A DNA stretch of 33,222 bases from Acidobacteriota bacterium (GTDB lineage Bacteria > Acidobacteriota > Thermoanaerobaculia > Gp7-AA8), in the NCBI GenBank assembly GCA_003223635.1, contig QHVS01000156.1, forward strand, positions 1 to 33,222, written 5' to 3'. Each line of letters begins with the position of its first letter. The stretch's first letter is position 1. Position numbers and translations under genes: made by a program. The notes below the pieces were generated by a model. It was given only the letters and a program-made list of their open reading frames with translations. It searched no databases and was not told where the DNA came from. Shown in pieces: positions 1-8,462 of the stretch.

Positions 1-1
1 C

Positions 2-1582
2 TCCACCGATCTCTACGTCGACAAGGCGTCCGTCCTGAACCGGCCAAAGCGCGAGGAGTCCTACTTCTTTCCCTTGTACCGCGACGGGCTGCGGGAGCTC
101 ACGTTCACTCCTCAGGTGACGCAAGCCGATTTGAACGGCCTCCTCTCCACACTGGAAATCAAGGACCGCGATCTCGGACCGGGCGACGACATGGTCAATC
201 ATCTCTGGCGTCGCGATCTGACCACAATCACTCACAGCGCGATCGATGGTATCGGTGAGTCAGAAGACGCGGGAGAGGGAGGAGCCAGCGAGCTGCACGG
301 CCTGATCGCCGAGTTGGCGGACAAGATCAAGAATCCAGCCGCCCCCACCCTGGGCCAATCCTACGCGTTCGTGCTCGATGCCGACATGAAGGTGGCTGCT
401 CAGGACCTCCACTATGACGCCACGACGATGCGTCGCACGTTCGAAGAGAATCCGGCCGTTCTGCGGTTGTCGGACGAGCAAGCCGCGCAGCTCCGCGCGG
501 AGCTTGGAGAGGATCGCGATCAAATTCTTGTGGAACGCTTCATCGAGATCCTGCTGGTGATCGTTCGTTCACCGGGAAAGTCGATCGACGGGGCGGTGCT
601 CGCTCCAGTCTTCCAGCAGCTGGCCGACGCATATTGGAACGCACACGACTACGCTCGTGTGGCGGCGATTCTGACGCCCGTCCTCGCGGCTGCCAGCGAT
701 GCTCCTACTCCCGAGCATCGGGCGGCGATGGCGGATGTGGTTCGCCGCTTCGTCACTCCGGAGCGGCTGAACATCATCCTTCTCGATTTTGTCGGCGGAG
801 CGCTCGCGCCAAAGATCGCCATGCGCTTCTGGGACTTCGTGCCCGACGAGGTTGTCTGGCCGATTCTGCTCGACGCCTGGTCGCGTCTTCCGGAAGGTGA
901 AACGCGGACGCTGGTACTCAACGCACTGCGCACCCGTCTGGCCAGAAACCTCGACCTGCTGCGGCAGACGCTCTCCTCTCCGGAGCCCGCTCGCATCCGG
1001 GCCGCACTGGCGCTGCTCGATGCGAAGACGGAAAAGATCTTCATCAATGACGTCATCCGCCTGGCCGAGCACCCGGAGGAGTCGATCCGGATCAAGGGGC
1101 TGGCGGCAGCGGCGCGAGTGGGTGGGCCGGCAGGATTCGAAGTCCTGTGGAAAGCGATGGAGAGCGACCCTTCGAAATCCGTTCGCCTCTATGCCTTTCG
1201 CGCGGTTTCCACGACGCAGTGGCCGGGATTTGCACCGCGGCTGCAAGCGCTGGTGACCGACTCTCAATTCGCCCAGCGGCCAGCGTGGGAGCGCGAGAAA
1301 TACGTGCGCCTTCTTGGCGCAATCGCCGGCCCGCAGGCTCAGCCTCTATTCGAATCATGGATCCCGTCGAAGCGCTGGTTGTGGCAGACGAAGGACCTGG
1401 AGATGCTCGAGCTGGCGCTGCGAGGGCTCGGCTCGACCGGAGCCAGCGGATTGGAACGGGTGCGGGCGCTCGCAGCGGGCGGCGGGAAGCCTGCCGAGGT
1501 CGCGAGGAAGGTCCTGGAGAGCCTCTCTGGCGAAGGGGGTCTCGAAGGGAAGCGAACCCTGGCCGGCTCGAGCAAGCCATGA
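2..1582 (+). CDS. HEAT-repeat-like scaffold protein (5' end outside window)
   Basis: The reading frame is open from the first bases of the window, so the true start lies upstream. A TTG at 74 is in frame but unlikely to be the start, because the 24 codons before it continue the protein smoothly. About 526 residues are visible. The C-terminal part is a series of amphipathic helix pairs rich in Ala, Leu and Arg (for example RIRAALALLDAKTEK and SIRIKGLAAAARVGG), typical of HEAT/armadillo-type solenoids used for protein-protein contacts. No catalytic motif, signal peptide or membrane segment is seen. The stop codon overlaps the start of the HD-GYP gene (ATGA at 1579-1582), so the two are probably translationally coupled. 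I infer a scaffold or adaptor role in the signalling unit formed with the next two genes. The HEAT assignment rests on pattern and composition. Confidence 0.7.
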   Translation, partial: STDLYVDKASVLNRPKREESYFFPLYRDGLRELTFTPQVTQADLNGLLSTLEIKDRDLGPGDDMVNHLWRRDLTTITHSAIDGIGESEDAGEGGASELHGLIAELADKIKNPAAPTLGQSYAFVLDADMKVAAQDLHYDATTMRRTFEENPAVLRLSDEQAAQLRAELGEDRDQILVERFIEILLVIVRSPGKSIDGAVLAPVFQQLADAYWNAHDYARVAAILTPVLAAASDAPTPEHRAAMADVVRRFVTPERLNIILLDFVGGALAPKIAMRFWDFVPDEVVWPILLDAWSRLPEGETRTLVLNALRTRLARNLDLLRQTLSSPEPARIRAALALLDAKTEKIFINDVIRLAEHPEESIRIKGLAAAARVGGPAGFEVLWKAMESDPSKSVRLYAFRAVSTTQWPGFAPRLQALVTDSQFAQRPAWEREKYVRLLGAIAGPQAQPLFESWIPSKRWLWQTKDLEMLELALRGLGSTGASGLERVRALAAGGGKPAEVARKVLESLSGEGGLEGKRTLAGSSKP

Positions 1583-3069
1583 CCGACCCGACGAAGTCGC
1601 AGCAGCCGACCCAGCGCGTCACGATCGACGACCTCGCCCTGCGCGGCGCGGACAACGTGCTCGGAGAAGGCCCGAATGCCGTGATGCACACCTGGTTTCA
1701 GCTCTTTCGCACCGCGCAGATTCACGCCATCGACAATCAGGCGCTGCAGCGGCCGATCGTGGCCATGGTTGAAATGACGAACGACGTGGTTCCACGTGAA
1801 GGCCACGTGTCATTCCAGGCGAAAGACAAATCCATTTTCGTCAACGGCGCGAAGCTTCGCCTCTCGACGGATGAATACGAGCTGGCCGGGGCAGTCTTCG
1901 ATTTCTTCGAAGAGCGCGGGATGGGGGGCTTCACCATCAGCAAGCCGATGGACGCAGACGCAGTGCGCAAGCTCCTGGCGGTGCTGGTATACACACCGCC
2001 GGCCGATCGAAAGTTCGAGAAGCTGGACGCGGCGCTCAAAGCGGCGGGCATTCCGTTTCGCCTCAACAAGCCGCTCGGCGCATCAAAGAGCAATGAAGAA
2101 ATGGCGCTCGAGCGCCGCAGTTACACGTTCTTCACTTACTCGAAGCTCGTCGTCCTCTATCGCAGCCTGATCAGCGACGACAAGCTGAACATGCAGCGGC
2201 GAACGTATTACTTGAAGAAGATCGCGCGCACCATACAGGCGCTCGTCGACATCTGCATCGAGGACGACCACACGTTCCTGGGATCGTCTTCGGTGAAGAG
2301 CGGCGAAGCCTACGCGCCGCATCACGCCGCCAACGTCGCGGTCTTGTCGATCGCCCTCGGCGAGAAGCTCGGCCTCTCCAAAGTCGCTCTGGCCGATCTT
2401 GGTCTGGCCGCGGTGTTTCATGACGTAGGCATCCGGTCCTGCCCCGCCGAACTTCTGGAAAAGCGGCAGGCCCTTGACGCGAGCGAACGGGCGGTCATCG
2501 AGCAGCATCCGCTCCGTTCGGTCGAGTATCTTCTGCAGGAACGCACGTTCAGCAAGTCCGTGCTTTCCCGCATCGTGGTGGCCTTCGAGCATCACCGGAC
2601 GTACGACGGCGCCGGATATCCCTTCGGCAGCCGCCGGCCCGACCTGATGGCGCGTATCGTGACCATTGCCGACGTGTACGACGCCCTGACGACCCAACGT
2701 CCCTGGCGAAAGGCCCATCTGCCCGACGAGGCGCTGGGAATGATGATGCGCGAGTCGGGAAAGCGATTTGATCCGGCGCTTCTCTCCGTGTTCGTCAATA
2801 CTCTGGGGCTTTATCCGATCGGCACGCTCGTCCGACTGGACAGCGGTGAGCTTGCAGTCGTGGTCTACAGCGGCGGCGAAGGCGAGCGCATCAGCCGGCC
2901 GATCGTCGCCCTTCTGGGGCGCGATGGGAAACCGGCAGGAACCGTCGATCTCGCCGAACGCGCGCCCTCAGGCAGTTACAAGCGCACCGTCACAGCATCC
3001 GAAGATCCGGCAAAGTATGGTCTGCAGACCTCCGCGTTCGTCGCCGGCAGCGCGGGAGTGACACAGTAA
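1579..3069 (+). CDS. HD-GYP domain protein, probable cyclic-dinucleotide phosphodiesterase
   Basis: This is a 496-aa protein. HD-GYP domains hydrolyse c-di-GMP or related cyclic dinucleotides at a two- or three-metal site. The start is the ATG at 1579, overlapping the upstream stop by 4 nt. Residues 1-190 form a sensory or adaptor region of no recognised family. The catalytic domain follows: APHH near residue 253, the HD pair H281-D282 in FHDVGI, a conserved His in EQHP, H338-H339, and the GYP motif YDGAGYP ending at P348. The usual HHExxDGxGYP motif reads HHRTYDGAGYP here, so the Glu is Arg, and HDxGK reads HDVGIR. The metal-binding His/Asp set seems retained, so activity is plausible but not certain. 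The C-terminal ~100 residues resemble the small beta-rich tail seen after some HD-GYP domains. The gene sits 3 nt before the receiver-kinase fusion. Confidence 0.88.
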   Translation: MTDPTKSQQPTQRVTIDDLALRGADNVLGEGPNAVMHTWFQLFRTAQIHAIDNQALQRPIVAMVEMTNDVVPREGHVSFQAKDKSIFVNGAKLRLSTDEYELAGAVFDFFEERGMGGFTISKPMDADAVRKLLAVLVYTPPADRKFEKLDAALKAAGIPFRLNKPLGASKSNEEMALERRSYTFFTYSKLVVLYRSLISDDKLNMQRRTYYLKKIARTIQALVDICIEDDHTFLGSSSVKSGEAYAPHHAANVAVLSIALGEKLGLSKVALADLGLAAVFHDVGIRSCPAELLEKRQALDASERAVIEQHPLRSVEYLLQERTFSKSVLSRIVVAFEHHRTYDGAGYPFGSRRPDLMARIVTIADVYDALTTQRPWRKAHLPDEALGMMMRESGKRFDPALLSVFVNTLGLYPIGTLVRLDSGELAVVVYSGGEGERISRPIVALLGRDGKPAGTVDLAERAPSGSYKRTVTASEDPAKYGLQTSAFVAGSAGVTQ

Positions 3070-3072
3070 CTC

Positions 3073-5259
3073 ATGGTCGATCGGCGCGATCGTCTTGCCG
3101 GAATGACCGGGACGCCGCCGAGCGCGGCGAACACGCCGACGCAGCGGCTGGAGCGAACGGTCGTGTCCCCCCGCCCAGCCCGACGTCAGGCATTGCTGTA
3201 CGCGCCACCGCCCGTCGCGGCCGCGCCGTATCTCACGATCCTGGAATCCGAGGGCCTCGACGTACTCGTGGCGAACAGCATGGACAGCGCCGCGGTACTC
3301 CTGTCCAACGCTTCTCCCGCGCTGATCATCGCGTTGGTGCCGGTGCTGGGCGACGAATTGCGTGAGCTGTTCCGGAAACATGCTCCGAACGCCGAGATCC
3401 GGGCGCTTCCCGGGCTGACGCCGATGCTCGAAGATGCGGTGGTGCGGCCGCGCGACGCGTTCGAATTCGCCATCCGGACCATCGTGGCCGCCGCCGGCGT
3501 GATTTCCGCGTCACGAAAGACACCGCGGGAGCGGACGGTGCGCATTCTCCAATTGACGGAGGGCGCTACAGCGGCGATGCGCTTCTCCGATACCGACGCT
3601 GCTGCCGCTCGGGTGATCGCCGCGCTTTACGACGTGCCGCAGGCGCTCTCCGGAGATGAGAGCGGCGCGCGAACCGAACGTGACCACGAAACACGAAGAC
3701 GTGAGCGAGACACTCACCGTTCGCTCCTCGCGGAGTTTATCGCCGGCCTCCAGTCGCCATTCCCGATCATCGTCTCGCCATCGCCCGGCGATCCCGCGCA
3801 GCGGCTTCCCGTGCCGCTGGAGATCGTGGAAGCGGCGGGGGCCTTCGCTCTGCTCCAGGAAGCCCGGATTCCGCAGGCCGCGGTGGCCCTTCGCAAACTC
3901 GCTGTGTCAGGCGACCTGCATCCAATCGCTGTCGAGGCGATCATCAAGGCCGCCGCGCAGGAAACCGATGCCGCAGCTCGCGGCCGCATTCTCATCATCG
4001 ACAGCGATGCCGGCGCGCGGAACCTCCTCGCCTTGCGCCTGGCCAATGAAGGTTATGGCACCGATGCCGCTGCCGATGGCCGCGCGGCGCTGGAGATCAT
4101 CCGCCGTGAGCCACCGGCGCTGATTATCAGCGAGACGGTCCTGGCAGGAATGGACGGCTTCACGCTGCTGGACACGCTCCGGCGGGAAGGGCGCAACATT
4201 CCGTTCGTCTTTCTTTCCGCGCGCAATGATGCCCTCTCCATGAACAAGGGACTGCTCCTTGGCGCGGCCGACTTCCTGGCCAAGCCGATCAACACCGAAG
4301 TCCTGATGACGAAGCTGCAGAAGCTCCTGGGACAGGCGCTTGCGGCCGCAGAGGTCTCGGCGCGCATTTCCCTCTCCGACGTCAGCAGCGGGTCGCAACA
4401 GCACCCGACCGTCACGTACGCCCAGCTCGAGCCGGGCGTTTCCATCCTCGGGCGTTTCCGTCTCGTCGCCGATCTCGGCGAGGGCGGCATGGGCAAGGTA
4501 TTCCGCGCGCGCGACGAGCGGCTGGAAGAAGACGTCGTGATCAAGGTGATGAAGGAATCGCTGACCGGCGATCCGAAGACGCTCGAGCACTTCAAACGCG
4601 AAATCCGTCTGGCGCGCAAGATTTCTCATCCGGCCGTCGTCCGCATCTTCGACTTCTGGGAAGTCGGCCCGTTGAAATTCGTAACCATGGAGTTCTTGCC
4701 GGGAACCGATCTGGCGAACGAAATCGAACGGCGGGGAGCGTTTCCGCTACCGGTAGGGCTGCGCATCGCCGCAGAATTCTTCGAGGGTCTCGCCGCCGCA
4801 CACGAGCTCGGCGTCGTGCACCGCGGCATCAAGCCGCACAACGTTTTTCTTCTGAGCGGAGGCCGGGTCAAGATTCTCGATTTCGGCATCGCCCAGGGAC
4901 TGGACCCCGAGCGACCGGACCACACCGTCACCACGAGCGTGATCGGAACGCCTGACTACATGAGTCCCGAACAGCTCGTGGGGCAGAAACTCGATGCGCG
5001 CACCGACATTTACTCCGCCGGCGTAATGCTGTACGAGTTGCTGACCGGGTCGCTTCCGTTTGATGACTCCGACCGCGCGACGGCCGTTACGTCGCGGCTG
5101 CATCGAGATCCGTTGCCGCCGTCGCGCTACAACGCGAAGATCCCGGCCGCGGTCGACGAATTCATCCTTCGCTTGCTCGCTCGCAACCGCGAGGAGCGAT
5201 GCCAGGAGGCCCGCAGCGCGGCGACGGAGCTGCGCAATATTTTGCGATCGCTGCGGTAA
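3073..5259 (+). CDS. Receiver-Ser/Thr-kinase fusion with degenerate active sites (predicted pseudokinase)
   Basis: This is a 728-aa protein. Residues ~38-115 have a receiver-like alternation of hydrophobic strands and helices but no clear acidic pocket, and ~116-300 are unassigned. A receiver domain spans ~305-420: acidic residues D310 and D312, a Ser in FLSAR and K404 are in place, but the phospho-acceptor position holds E354 (ISETVLAGMDGF) instead of Asp. A protein-kinase domain follows at ~462-728: Gly-rich loop GEGGMGKVF, VIK lysine K491, DFG at D603, and GTPDYMSPEQ in the activation segment. The catalytic loop reads HRGIKPHN, so the proton-acceptor Asp of HRD is G585 (GGC; one base from GAC). 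Nucleotide binding may persist while phosphotransfer should be crippled. I infer a regulated docking or pseudokinase module. The start ATG at 3073 lacks a clear ribosome site; ATG 3103 is an alternative. The gene lies 3 nt after the HD-GYP gene. Confidence 0.88.
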   Translation: MVDRRDRLAGMTGTPPSAANTPTQRLERTVVSPRPARRQALLYAPPPVAAAPYLTILESEGLDVLVANSMDSAAVLLSNASPALIIALVPVLGDELRELFRKHAPNAEIRALPGLTPMLEDAVVRPRDAFEFAIRTIVAAAGVISASRKTPRERTVRILQLTEGATAAMRFSDTDAAAARVIAALYDVPQALSGDESGARTERDHETRRRERDTHRSLLAEFIAGLQSPFPIIVSPSPGDPAQRLPVPLEIVEAAGAFALLQEARIPQAAVALRKLAVSGDLHPIAVEAIIKAAAQETDAAARGRILIIDSDAGARNLLALRLANEGYGTDAAADGRAALEIIRREPPALIISETVLAGMDGFTLLDTLRREGRNIPFVFLSARNDALSMNKGLLLGAADFLAKPINTEVLMTKLQKLLGQALAAAEVSARISLSDVSSGSQQHPTVTYAQLEPGVSILGRFRLVADLGEGGMGKVFRARDERLEEDVVIKVMKESLTGDPKTLEHFKREIRLARKISHPAVVRIFDFWEVGPLKFVTMEFLPGTDLANEIERRGAFPLPVGLRIAAEFFEGLAAAHELGVVHRGIKPHNVFLLSGGRVKILDFGIAQGLDPERPDHTVTTSVIGTPDYMSPEQLVGQKLDARTDIYSAGVMLYELLTGSLPFDDSDRATAVTSRLHRDPLPPSRYNAKIPAAVDEFILRLLARNREERCQEARSAATELRNILRSLR

Positions 5260-5265
5260 TCAGAG

Positions 5266-5424
5266 TTCATCCTGAGCGCGGGCGGGCCGAGGGGTGGGAG
5301 CGAAGGATCTCCGGTGGCGCAGCGGGGCGAGTGCCATGGTCAGCGCGCGTGGCGAAGAGGATCGCTGTGCCACCGTAGATCCTTCGCTCCCACCCACCAC
5401 ACACACACTCGCTCAGGATAGACT
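5266..5424. repeat. Large imperfect inverted repeat between genes
   Basis: The left arm (5266-5318) and right arm (5369-5423) are imperfect inverted copies. The inner 27 nt (5292-5318 against 5369-5395) match with a single mismatch and contain GGGAGCGAAGGATCT. The outer part (ATCCTGAGCG near 5270 and its complement near 5411-5419) also matches. Motifs of the type ATCCTGAG...CGAAGGATC are common dispersed repeats in bacterial genomes, and another copy lies at 18462-18494. The element can fold into a long hairpin and separates the receiver-kinase gene from the amidohydrolase gene. It could act as a terminator or leader. It is not a gene, although an open frame runs through it into the next CDS. 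Confidence 0.75.
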
Positions 5425-5434
5425 GCACGGGGCA

Positions 5435-7039
5435 GTGCTGCCCGCTATCCTCGCCGCTTTGATCCTCACCAACGGAAAGATCTGGATCGGCGACGCTTCC
5501 ATGGCCGCGGCGATGGCCATCGAGGGAAATCGGATCATCGCTGTGGGGTCCAACGCCACGATCGCCAAACTCACGACCGCGAGCGATCAAGTCATCGATC
5601 TTCACGGCCGTCTCGCCGTTCCCGGCTTCATCGACAACCACACGCACTTCATCGAGGGTGGATTCGAGCTCTCGCGCGTCCAACTTCGCGATGCCGCGAC
5701 ACCGCAGGAGTTCGCCCGCCGAATCGGCGAATACGCGGGAAAGGTGGGGAAAGGAAAATGGGTGACTGGTGGCGAGTGGGATCACACCATCTGGAACCCG
5801 CCGGCCTTGCCAACGAGGCAGCTCATCGACGCCCGAACGCCCGAGAATCCGGTCTTCGTGTACCGCCTGGATGGCCATATGGCCTTGGCCAATTCGCTGG
5901 CCCTGAAACTCGGCGGCGTCACGCGGGACACTCCCGATCCCTCCGGCGGAACGATCGTGCGCGATTCGAGCGGCGAACCGACCGGCATCCTGAAAGACGC
6001 GGCGACATCGTACGTCGAACGAGTGATCCCTTCGGCGACGACGGACGAGCGCATCGCTGCCGCTCGCGCGGCGTTGGCCGAAGCGGCCCGCTTCGGCGTG
6101 ACGGCGTTCGGCGACATGTCCAGTGGGGAAGCGTTCGAAGACTTCAGAGCCTATCAGCGCCTGGAAAAGGATGGCTTGCTGACGGCGCGTGTCTATCTGT
6201 TCACGCCGATCGCCGAATACAAACGGCTCGTCGCCGCATCTGTGGAGAAAGCCTTCGGCAGCGATCGCCTGCGCGTCGGCGGACTGAAAGGATTTGCTGA
6301 CGGTTCGCTCGGCTCGTCGACCGCGGCGTTTTTCGAGCCGTTCTCCGATGACCCCAACAACCGCGGCTTGACGATGGAGGCGATGGCCGACGGCAGGATG
6401 AAGTCGTTTGTGACCGACGCGAACTCCAGCAACCTTCAGATCGCCATTCACGCCATCGGCGATCGCGCGAATGACGAAGTGCTCAGGATCTACGAAACGA
6501 TTCCCAACGAGCGAGAGCGGCGCTTCCGGATCGAGCATGCCCAGCATCTGAGCCCGGCGCTGATCAGACGCTTTGCCGACGACCGCGTGATCGCCTCCAT
6601 GCAGCCCTATCACGCCATCGATGACGGGCGGTGGGCGGAGAAGAAGATCGGCCACGAGCGTTCGCGCTGGACCTACGCGTTCCGGTCGTTGCTCGATTCC
6701 GGCGCAGTCGTGACGTTTGGATCCGACTGGACCGTCGCACCACTCAATCCCATCCTGGGCGTTTACGCCGCGGTCACCCGGCGAACGCTCGACGGAAAGA
6801 ATCCCAACGGGTGGATTCCCGAGCAGAAGATCACCGTGGAGGAAGCGCTGCGCTGCTACACCGCGAACAACGCCTGGGCCATGTTCCGGGAGAAGGAGAT
6901 CGGGAAGATCGCGCCCGGCATGCTGGCCGACGTGGTCGTGCTGTCCGATGACCTCTTCAAGATCGCGCCGGAGAGAATCGACGGCGTCAAAGTGGATTAC
7001 ACAATCTTCGACGGTCGCGTGATTTACGAACGGCATTAG
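5435..7039 (+). CDS. YtcJ-like metal-dependent amidohydrolase
   Basis: This is a member of the amidohydrolase superfamily (amidohydrolase_3 / YtcJ-like), hydrolases of amide or related C-N bonds on small molecules; the substrate is unknown. Family landmarks seen in order: a beta-sandwich start LILTNGKIWIG, metal-binding PGFIDNHTHF (HxH), a Gly/Trp-rich GGEWDHTIW, GRLDGHMAL-like YRLDGHMALAN, KGFADGSLGS, a metal His in IAIHAIGDRAND, a second in FRIEHAQHL, and the Asp motif VTFGSDWTVAP. The frame is open upstream to 5294, but that part is encoded by the inverted repeat. I therefore place the start at GTG 5435, giving 534 aa with an N-terminus of family-like length. TTG 5459 is another candidate, and neither has a strong ribosome site. 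There is no convincing signal peptide, so it is probably cytoplasmic. Confidence 0.85.
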   Translation: MLPAILAALILTNGKIWIGDASMAAAMAIEGNRIIAVGSNATIAKLTTASDQVIDLHGRLAVPGFIDNHTHFIEGGFELSRVQLRDAATPQEFARRIGEYAGKVGKGKWVTGGEWDHTIWNPPALPTRQLIDARTPENPVFVYRLDGHMALANSLALKLGGVTRDTPDPSGGTIVRDSSGEPTGILKDAATSYVERVIPSATTDERIAAARAALAEAARFGVTAFGDMSSGEAFEDFRAYQRLEKDGLLTARVYLFTPIAEYKRLVAASVEKAFGSDRLRVGGLKGFADGSLGSSTAAFFEPFSDDPNNRGLTMEAMADGRMKSFVTDANSSNLQIAIHAIGDRANDEVLRIYETIPNERERRFRIEHAQHLSPALIRRFADDRVIASMQPYHAIDDGRWAEKKIGHERSRWTYAFRSLLDSGAVVTFGSDWTVAPLNPILGVYAAVTRRTLDGKNPNGWIPEQKITVEEALRCYTANNAWAMFREKEIGKIAPGMLADVVVLSDDLFKIAPERIDGVKVDYTIFDGRVIYERH

Positions 7040-7075
7040 TACCGCTGGCAACCTGCCGCTGGAAGCCGGCGGTAC
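7039..7075. terminator. Hairpin between convergent genes
   Basis: Arms 7039-7049 (GTACCGCTGGC) and 7065-7075 (GCCGGCGGTAC) pair with one mismatch around a 15-nt loop. The hairpin lies exactly between the convergent stops of the amidohydrolase gene and the gene at 7079. There is no T-run, so a bidirectional intrinsic terminator is only probable. The arm sequence resembles short palindromic repeats placed elsewhere in the window. Confidence 0.55.
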
Positions 7076-7078
7076 CGA

Positions 7079-7651
7079 TCACCCCACGATCACATCCAGC
7101 TCGTTGATGATCTCGTTGATCGAGTGGAAGCGAAGCGACGCCGGGTCGGAGATCAGCCCGTCGAGCGCCGGTGTGGCGAAGCCGGCAGCGGCCACTTGCT
7201 GGCGCAGCGGAAGCGCTTCCGCCCGCAACTGATCGGGCGGGTGCGGCAGCGGCTCTTGCGCTGCCCCTTCCGGTCGATAGGTCTGGCGCTCGATGGCCAC
7301 CCGCCGCGCACGGAGTTTCGATTGAAACGCGCGAATCGCGTTGCTGACTGCAGGCGAGAGCGACGTCGCCTGTTTCAACTGCGCCACATCGGCCTGAAGC
7401 ATCTCCAGCGCCGGGATGACATTCGTTGCGTCTGCGGCGCTCAGCTCGTTGACGATGGCCGCAACATCATTCAACGCGAAGTCGATGTCGTTGACGGCCG
7501 CGGCGCTCAACGACTGACCGGCCATTTCCACCGCGTTCATGAGAACGGTCATCGACAGGCGCAACTGCGAGGCGAACATCTCATCGGTCACAGCGTCGAC
7601 TACCGTCTTCAATTGGAAGACCGCTGCTTCCAGCATGACCACATCGTTCAT
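7079..7651 (-). CDS. Unknown helical protein translationally coupled to slipin
   Basis: This is a 190-aa protein of no family I recognise. It starts at an ATG that overlaps the slipin stop codon by 4 nt (7648-7651), a strong sign of translational coupling. The sequence is almost entirely predicted helix, Ala/Leu/Val-rich in residues 1-115, followed by a more charged segment with [16 protein letters not shown] and a Pro-rich stretch. There is no signal peptide, Cys cluster or membrane segment. Placement directly after NfeD and slipin suggests it acts with them, perhaps as a cytoplasmic adaptor, but this is inference from position only. The gene ends just before the convergent hairpin. Confidence 0.75.
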   Translation of the reverse strand: MNDVVMLEAAVFQLKTVVDAVTDEMFASQLRLSMTVLMNAVEMAGQSLSAAAVNDIDFALNDVAAIVNELSAADATNVIPALEMLQADVAQLKQATSLSPAVSNAIRAFQSKLRARRVAIERQTYRPEGAAQEPLPHPPDQLRAEALPLRQQVAAAGFATPALDGLISDPASLRFHSINEIINELDVIVG

Positions 7652-8403
7652 TGACGTTTCACCAGCTCGGCAAGGCCGCTCAGGATGTCGATGGGGAGCG
7701 GGAACACGATCGTGGTGTTCTTTTCAACTCCGATCTCCGTCAGCGTCTGCAGATAGCGGAGCTGCAGCGCCACCGGTTCGCTAGCCAGGATCTTGGCCGC
7801 GTCGGCCAGCCGCTGCGAAGCGGCAAACTCGCCTTCGGCATGGATCGTCTTCGCCCGCTTCTCGCGCTCGGCCTCCGCCTGCTTGGCCATGGCCCGCAGC
7901 ATCGACTCCGGCAGGTCGACCTGCTTCACCGCGACGTCGGCGACCTTCACTCCCCACGGCTCGGTGTGTTGATCGAGGATGCTCTGCACGCGGGTGTTGA
8001 GCGCATCGCGATGTGCCAGCAGCCCGTCGAGCTCGACCTCGCCCAGGACCGAGCGGAGCGTCGTCTGCGCGAACTGGGACGTCTGGTACCGGTAATCGAA
8101 AACCTCGACCACGGCGCGGCGGGGGTCGACCACGCGGAGAAAGACGACCGCATTCACCTTCAGCGTCACGTTGTCGCGAGTGATGATGTCCTGCGGCGGC
8201 ACCTCGAAGGCCTCCTGTCGCAGCGACACGCGCACCATGCGATCGATCGGGGCGAAGACCAGGAAAATCCCCGGCCCCTTCGCCTCCTGCAGCAGCCGGC
8301 CCAGCCGGAAGATCACTCCTCGCTCGTACTCCGGAAGGATCTTGATCGAGCTGAGGATATAGATGCCGAGGATGATGATGATGACGAGCAGACCGACGCT
8401 CAT
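7648..8403 (-). CDS. Slipin / SPFH-domain membrane protein (stomatin-like)
   Basis: This is a 251-aa protein. Stomatin/prohibitin-type proteins assemble on the membrane and organise proteases and lipid domains. The start is the ATG at 8403, preceded by a GGAGAG ribosome site; the frame runs further upstream but without support. Residues ~2-20 form one hydrophobic anchor ([15 protein letters not shown]). The SPFH domain follows with [12 protein letters not shown], a conserved [14 protein letters not shown] and [16 protein letters not shown] charged coiled-coil region [16 protein letters not shown] precedes a short C-terminal hydrophobic stretch. It lies 59 nt downstream of nfeD, the classical partner: NfeD/slipin pairs are a known operon in which the NfeD protease can cleave the slipin C-terminus. 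The closing residues [14 protein letters not shown] match the slipin tail. Confidence 0.93.
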   Translation of the reverse strand: MSVGLLVIIIILGIYILSSIKILPEYERGVIFRLGRLLQEAKGPGIFLVFAPIDRMVRVSLRQEAFEVPPQDIITRDNVTLKVNAVVFLRVVDPRRAVVEVFDYRYQTSQFAQTTLRSVLGEVELDGLLAHRDALNTRVQSILDQHTEPWGVKVADVAVKQVDLPESMLRAMAKQAEAEREKRAKTIHAEGEFAASQRLADAAKILASEPVALQLRYLQTLTEIGVEKNTTIVFPLPIDILSGLAELVKRQ

Positions 8404-8444
8404 AGTTCTCTCCTGACCAGTTGGGCGGCGAGATTGTATCGGAT

Positions 8445-8461
8445 GCCGGCTGCTAACCGGC
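8445..8461. repeat. Small hairpin in nfeD-slipin gap
   Basis: GCCGG and CCGGC arms flank a 7-nt loop (CTGCTAA) in the 59-nt gap between nfeD and the slipin gene. The motif resembles short palindromic repeats found at many gene ends in GC-rich genomes. It may attenuate transcription or protect the RNA end. Confidence 0.45.
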
Positions 8462-8462
8462 G

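Noticed and set aside
74-76. TTG as the start of the first gene
   Set aside because: The 24 in-frame codons before it continue the protein without a stop, so the gene is simply cut by the window edge.
5267-7051. Long open frame antisense to the amidohydrolase gene (594 codons)
   Set aside because: High GC leaves long open antisense frames. The product has no recognisable motif, while the + strand encodes a full amidohydrolase.
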